From Clostridia bacterium (GTDB lineage: Bacteria > UBA6262 > WVXT01 > JAUXBS01): a DNA stretch of 6,410 bases. Both the position numbers and the translations under genes were made by a program. The notes beneath the pieces are model-generated. The model saw only the letters and a list, made by a program, of their open reading frames with translations. It was not told where the DNA came from and made no database searches. Below, in pieces: positions 5,779 through 6,410 of this stretch (position 1 is the first letter of the stretch; each line of letters starts with the position of its first letter). The DNA lies in NCBI GenBank assembly GCA_030619245.1, contig JAUXBS010000071.1:1-6410 (forward strand), in the 5' to 3' direction.

Positions 5779-5820
5779 GATTCCACCGCTGTAAGGCGTC
5801 GGATTCTGTATATATTTTTA
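5779..5820 (+). terminator. Weak terminator-like imperfect hairpin with T-rich tail
   Basis: GATTCCACCGC (5779-5789) and GCGTCGGATTC (5796-5806) can form an interrupted stem (three, three and two pairs separated by mismatches) around TGTAAG, followed by the T-rich run TATATATTTTTA (5809-5820). It could end transcripts from the HTH-PIN module. The stem is imperfect and there is a gap before the T-run, so this is tentative. Confidence 0.3.
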
Positions 5821-5847
5821 TTAGCGAAGATATAATGAAAATAGCGC

Positions 5848-5876
5848 TTGACAATACAACTATATAGTTGTATACT
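5848..5876 (+). promoter_or_regulatory. Promoter of the second TA module with palindromic operator
   Basis: The -35 box TTGACA (5848-5853) and the -10 box TATACT (5871-5876) are separated by exactly 17 bp. A perfect 20-bp palindrome, ATACAACTAT (5854-5863) and its complement ATAGTTGTAT (5864-5873), fills the spacer and the first three bases of the -10, so a bound dimeric repressor would block RNA polymerase. The first ten bases, TTGACAATAC, are identical to those of the promoter at 4835. Start of transcription is expected near 5883. Confidence 0.82.
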
Positions 5877-5932
5877 TGTGTTAGTGGAGAAAAGAGTCCC
5901 TGTATGTTCTTTGAAAATCAGCGATTTGAGAC

Positions 5933-5940
5933 AAAGGAGG
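5933..5940 (+). promoter_or_regulatory. Strong ribosome-binding site setting the Gp49-like toxin start
   Basis: AAAGGAGG lies five bases before the in-frame TTG at 5946. The only in-frame ATG upstream (5904) has no well-placed Shine-Dalgarno sequence, and the frame's first possible start (TTG 5868) overlaps the -10 box, so it cannot be on the transcript. Confidence 0.7.
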
Positions 5941-5945
5941 GTGCT

Positions 5946-6287
5946 TTGTACAAGCTAAAGTATTTTGTAAGACCCAACGGTAGATGTCCGACAAAGGAAT
6001 TTCTATATTCCATTCAAGAAGTGGACCTAGAAAAAATAACAGCATGGTTGATGCGTTTAAGAAATGAGGGATATAAATTAATTTATCCATACAGCGGTAA
6101 TGCATCCAGGAAATTAAAATATTTACGAGTACGAAAGGGTTCAATGGTATTTCGAATATTTTACTTCTTTGATAAAGACATAATAATTACTGTAAATGGA
6201 TATGTTAAAAAGAAGGATAAGTTAGACCCGATAGAAATAGCAAGGGCTGAGAGATTAAGAAAAGAGTATTTAGATAACAAATCTTAA
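5946..6287 (+). CDS. Type II toxin, phage-derived Gp49-like/HigB family
   Basis: Resembles the Gp49-like/HigB branch of the RelE superfamily, small ribosome-linked mRNA interferases. From TTG 5946 the protein has 113 residues, the usual family length. Visible family features are FVRPNGRCPTKEFL (7-20), the helix WLMRLRNEGYKL (34-45), PYSGNASRKLKYLRVRKGSMVFRIFYFF (48-75) with basic R61, R63 and R70 in the beta-sheet core, then GYVKKKDKLDPIEIARAERLRKEYL (85-109), the family's 'GF.KK....P..EI..A' ending. Translation probably starts at TTG because of the AAAGGAGG at 5933-5940; ATG 5904 would add 14 residues of non-family sequence. The segment looks more AT-rich than recA. The toxin comes first and an open frame begins 19 bp after its stop, matching the toxin-antitoxin order of higBA-like modules. 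Activity is inferred from family. Confidence 0.83.
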   Translation: MYKLKYFVRPNGRCPTKEFLYSIQEVDLEKITAWLMRLRNEGYKLIYPYSGNASRKLKYLRVRKGSMVFRIFYFFDKDIIITVNGYVKKKDKLDPIEIARAERLRKEYLDNKS

Positions 6288-6306
6288 GCCAGCCTGGCAC
6301 AGGCAT

Positions 6307-6410
6307 ATGGAAAAGGCAAAGGAAAAGTCACGGCAGATGGCAAAGGAAAGTGAGATGAAAATGAAAAGGGAAAATGGAAAAACGAAAAATAGGAATATTG
6401 ACCCTGATGA
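6307..6410 (+). CDS. Probable antitoxin of the Gp49-like module, 3' end outside window
   Basis: An open frame begins at ATG 6307 and runs off the window, giving 34 visible codons (MEKAKEKSRQMAKESEMK...NIDPD). The visible part is very rich in Lys, Glu and Met and holds no recognisable domain; an HTH would be expected further on. In-frame ATGs at 6337 and 6355 are alternatives, and 6355 has the best ribosome-binding site (AAGGA at 6343-6347, seven bases away), in which case 6307-6354 is leader. The call rests on its place just after the toxin and the continuous frame, not on sequence recognition. Confidence 0.5.
   Translation, partial: MEKAKEKSRQMAKESEMKMKRENGKTKNRNIDPD

Larger units (their letters stand above)
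5649..5867. other. Gene-free interval between the two TA modules
   Basis: No credible coding region is seen on either strand. The interval contains, in order, about 60 bp of unremarkable sequence, the three hairpins at 5711-5806, a T-rich tail, and the upstream part of the second TA promoter. GGATTC occurs twice as a direct repeat (5778-5783 and 5801-5806). The sequence TTGAT at 5695-5699 lies just before the hairpins. Confidence 0.7.

Noticed and set aside
5868..5945. N-terminal extension of the Gp49-like toxin from TTG 5868 or ATG 5904
   Set aside because: TTG 5868 overlaps the -10 box, ATG 5904 lacks a well-placed ribosome-binding site, and the extra residues do not fit the family; TTG 5946 has AAAGGAGG five bases upstream.
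6288..6298. GCCAG-C-CTGGC palindrome just after the Gp49-like toxin stop
   Set aside because: Only 11 bases with a one-base centre and no T-run; insufficient for a terminator or operator call.

Overview
The window looks like chromosomal DNA of an uncultured, moderately AT-rich bacterium. The first two thirds is a housekeeping block and the last third is accessory DNA. The order rodZ-like, pgsA-like, (insert), pgpA, recA echoes the rodZ/ymfM-pgsA-cinA-recA order of many bacteria, but cinA is absent and a methanogen-type thymidylate synthase takes its place. RecA is clearly bacterial. A bacterial backbone with an archaeal-type ThyA would suit an anaerobic candidate-phylum lineage, but the phylum cannot be named from this sequence alone.

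Region 1 (1-2456) is a tightly packed plus-strand operon. It holds the 3' part of a RodZ-like HTH/membrane protein, a PgsA-family membrane protein that has lost most of the CDP-alcohol phosphotransferase catalytic motif, a thymidylate synthase with its catalytic residues in register, and phosphatidylglycerophosphatase A. The first three genes overlap in pairs and pgpA abuts thyA, so they are probably co-transcribed and partly translationally coupled. Region 2 (2457-4791) carries recA, a glyoxalase-II-like metallo-beta-lactamase-fold hydrolase and a HAD-superfamily phosphatase, all on the plus strand with short gaps.

Region 3 (4791-6410) is a defence/stability-type island with two toxin-antitoxin (TA) modules. 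The first has four 10-bp tandem units running straight into a consensus promoter (TTGACA, 17 bp, TATAAT), then an excisionase-type HTH gene that overlaps a PIN-domain toxin gene. The second has a near-consensus promoter (TTGACA, 17 bp, TATACT) whose spacer is filled by a perfect 20-bp palindrome, then a Gp49/HigB-like toxin and the start of a probable antitoxin cut by the window edge. The two promoters share the ten bases TTGACAATAC. Between the modules lies about 220 bp without a gene, containing three consecutive hairpins that look like a structured RNA or a palindromic mobile-element end.

The most notable points are the degenerate PgsA, the archaeal-type ThyA inside a phospholipid/recA operon, the helically phased repeats feeding a perfect promoter, the palindromic operator of the second TA module, and the unexplained hairpin cluster between the modules.
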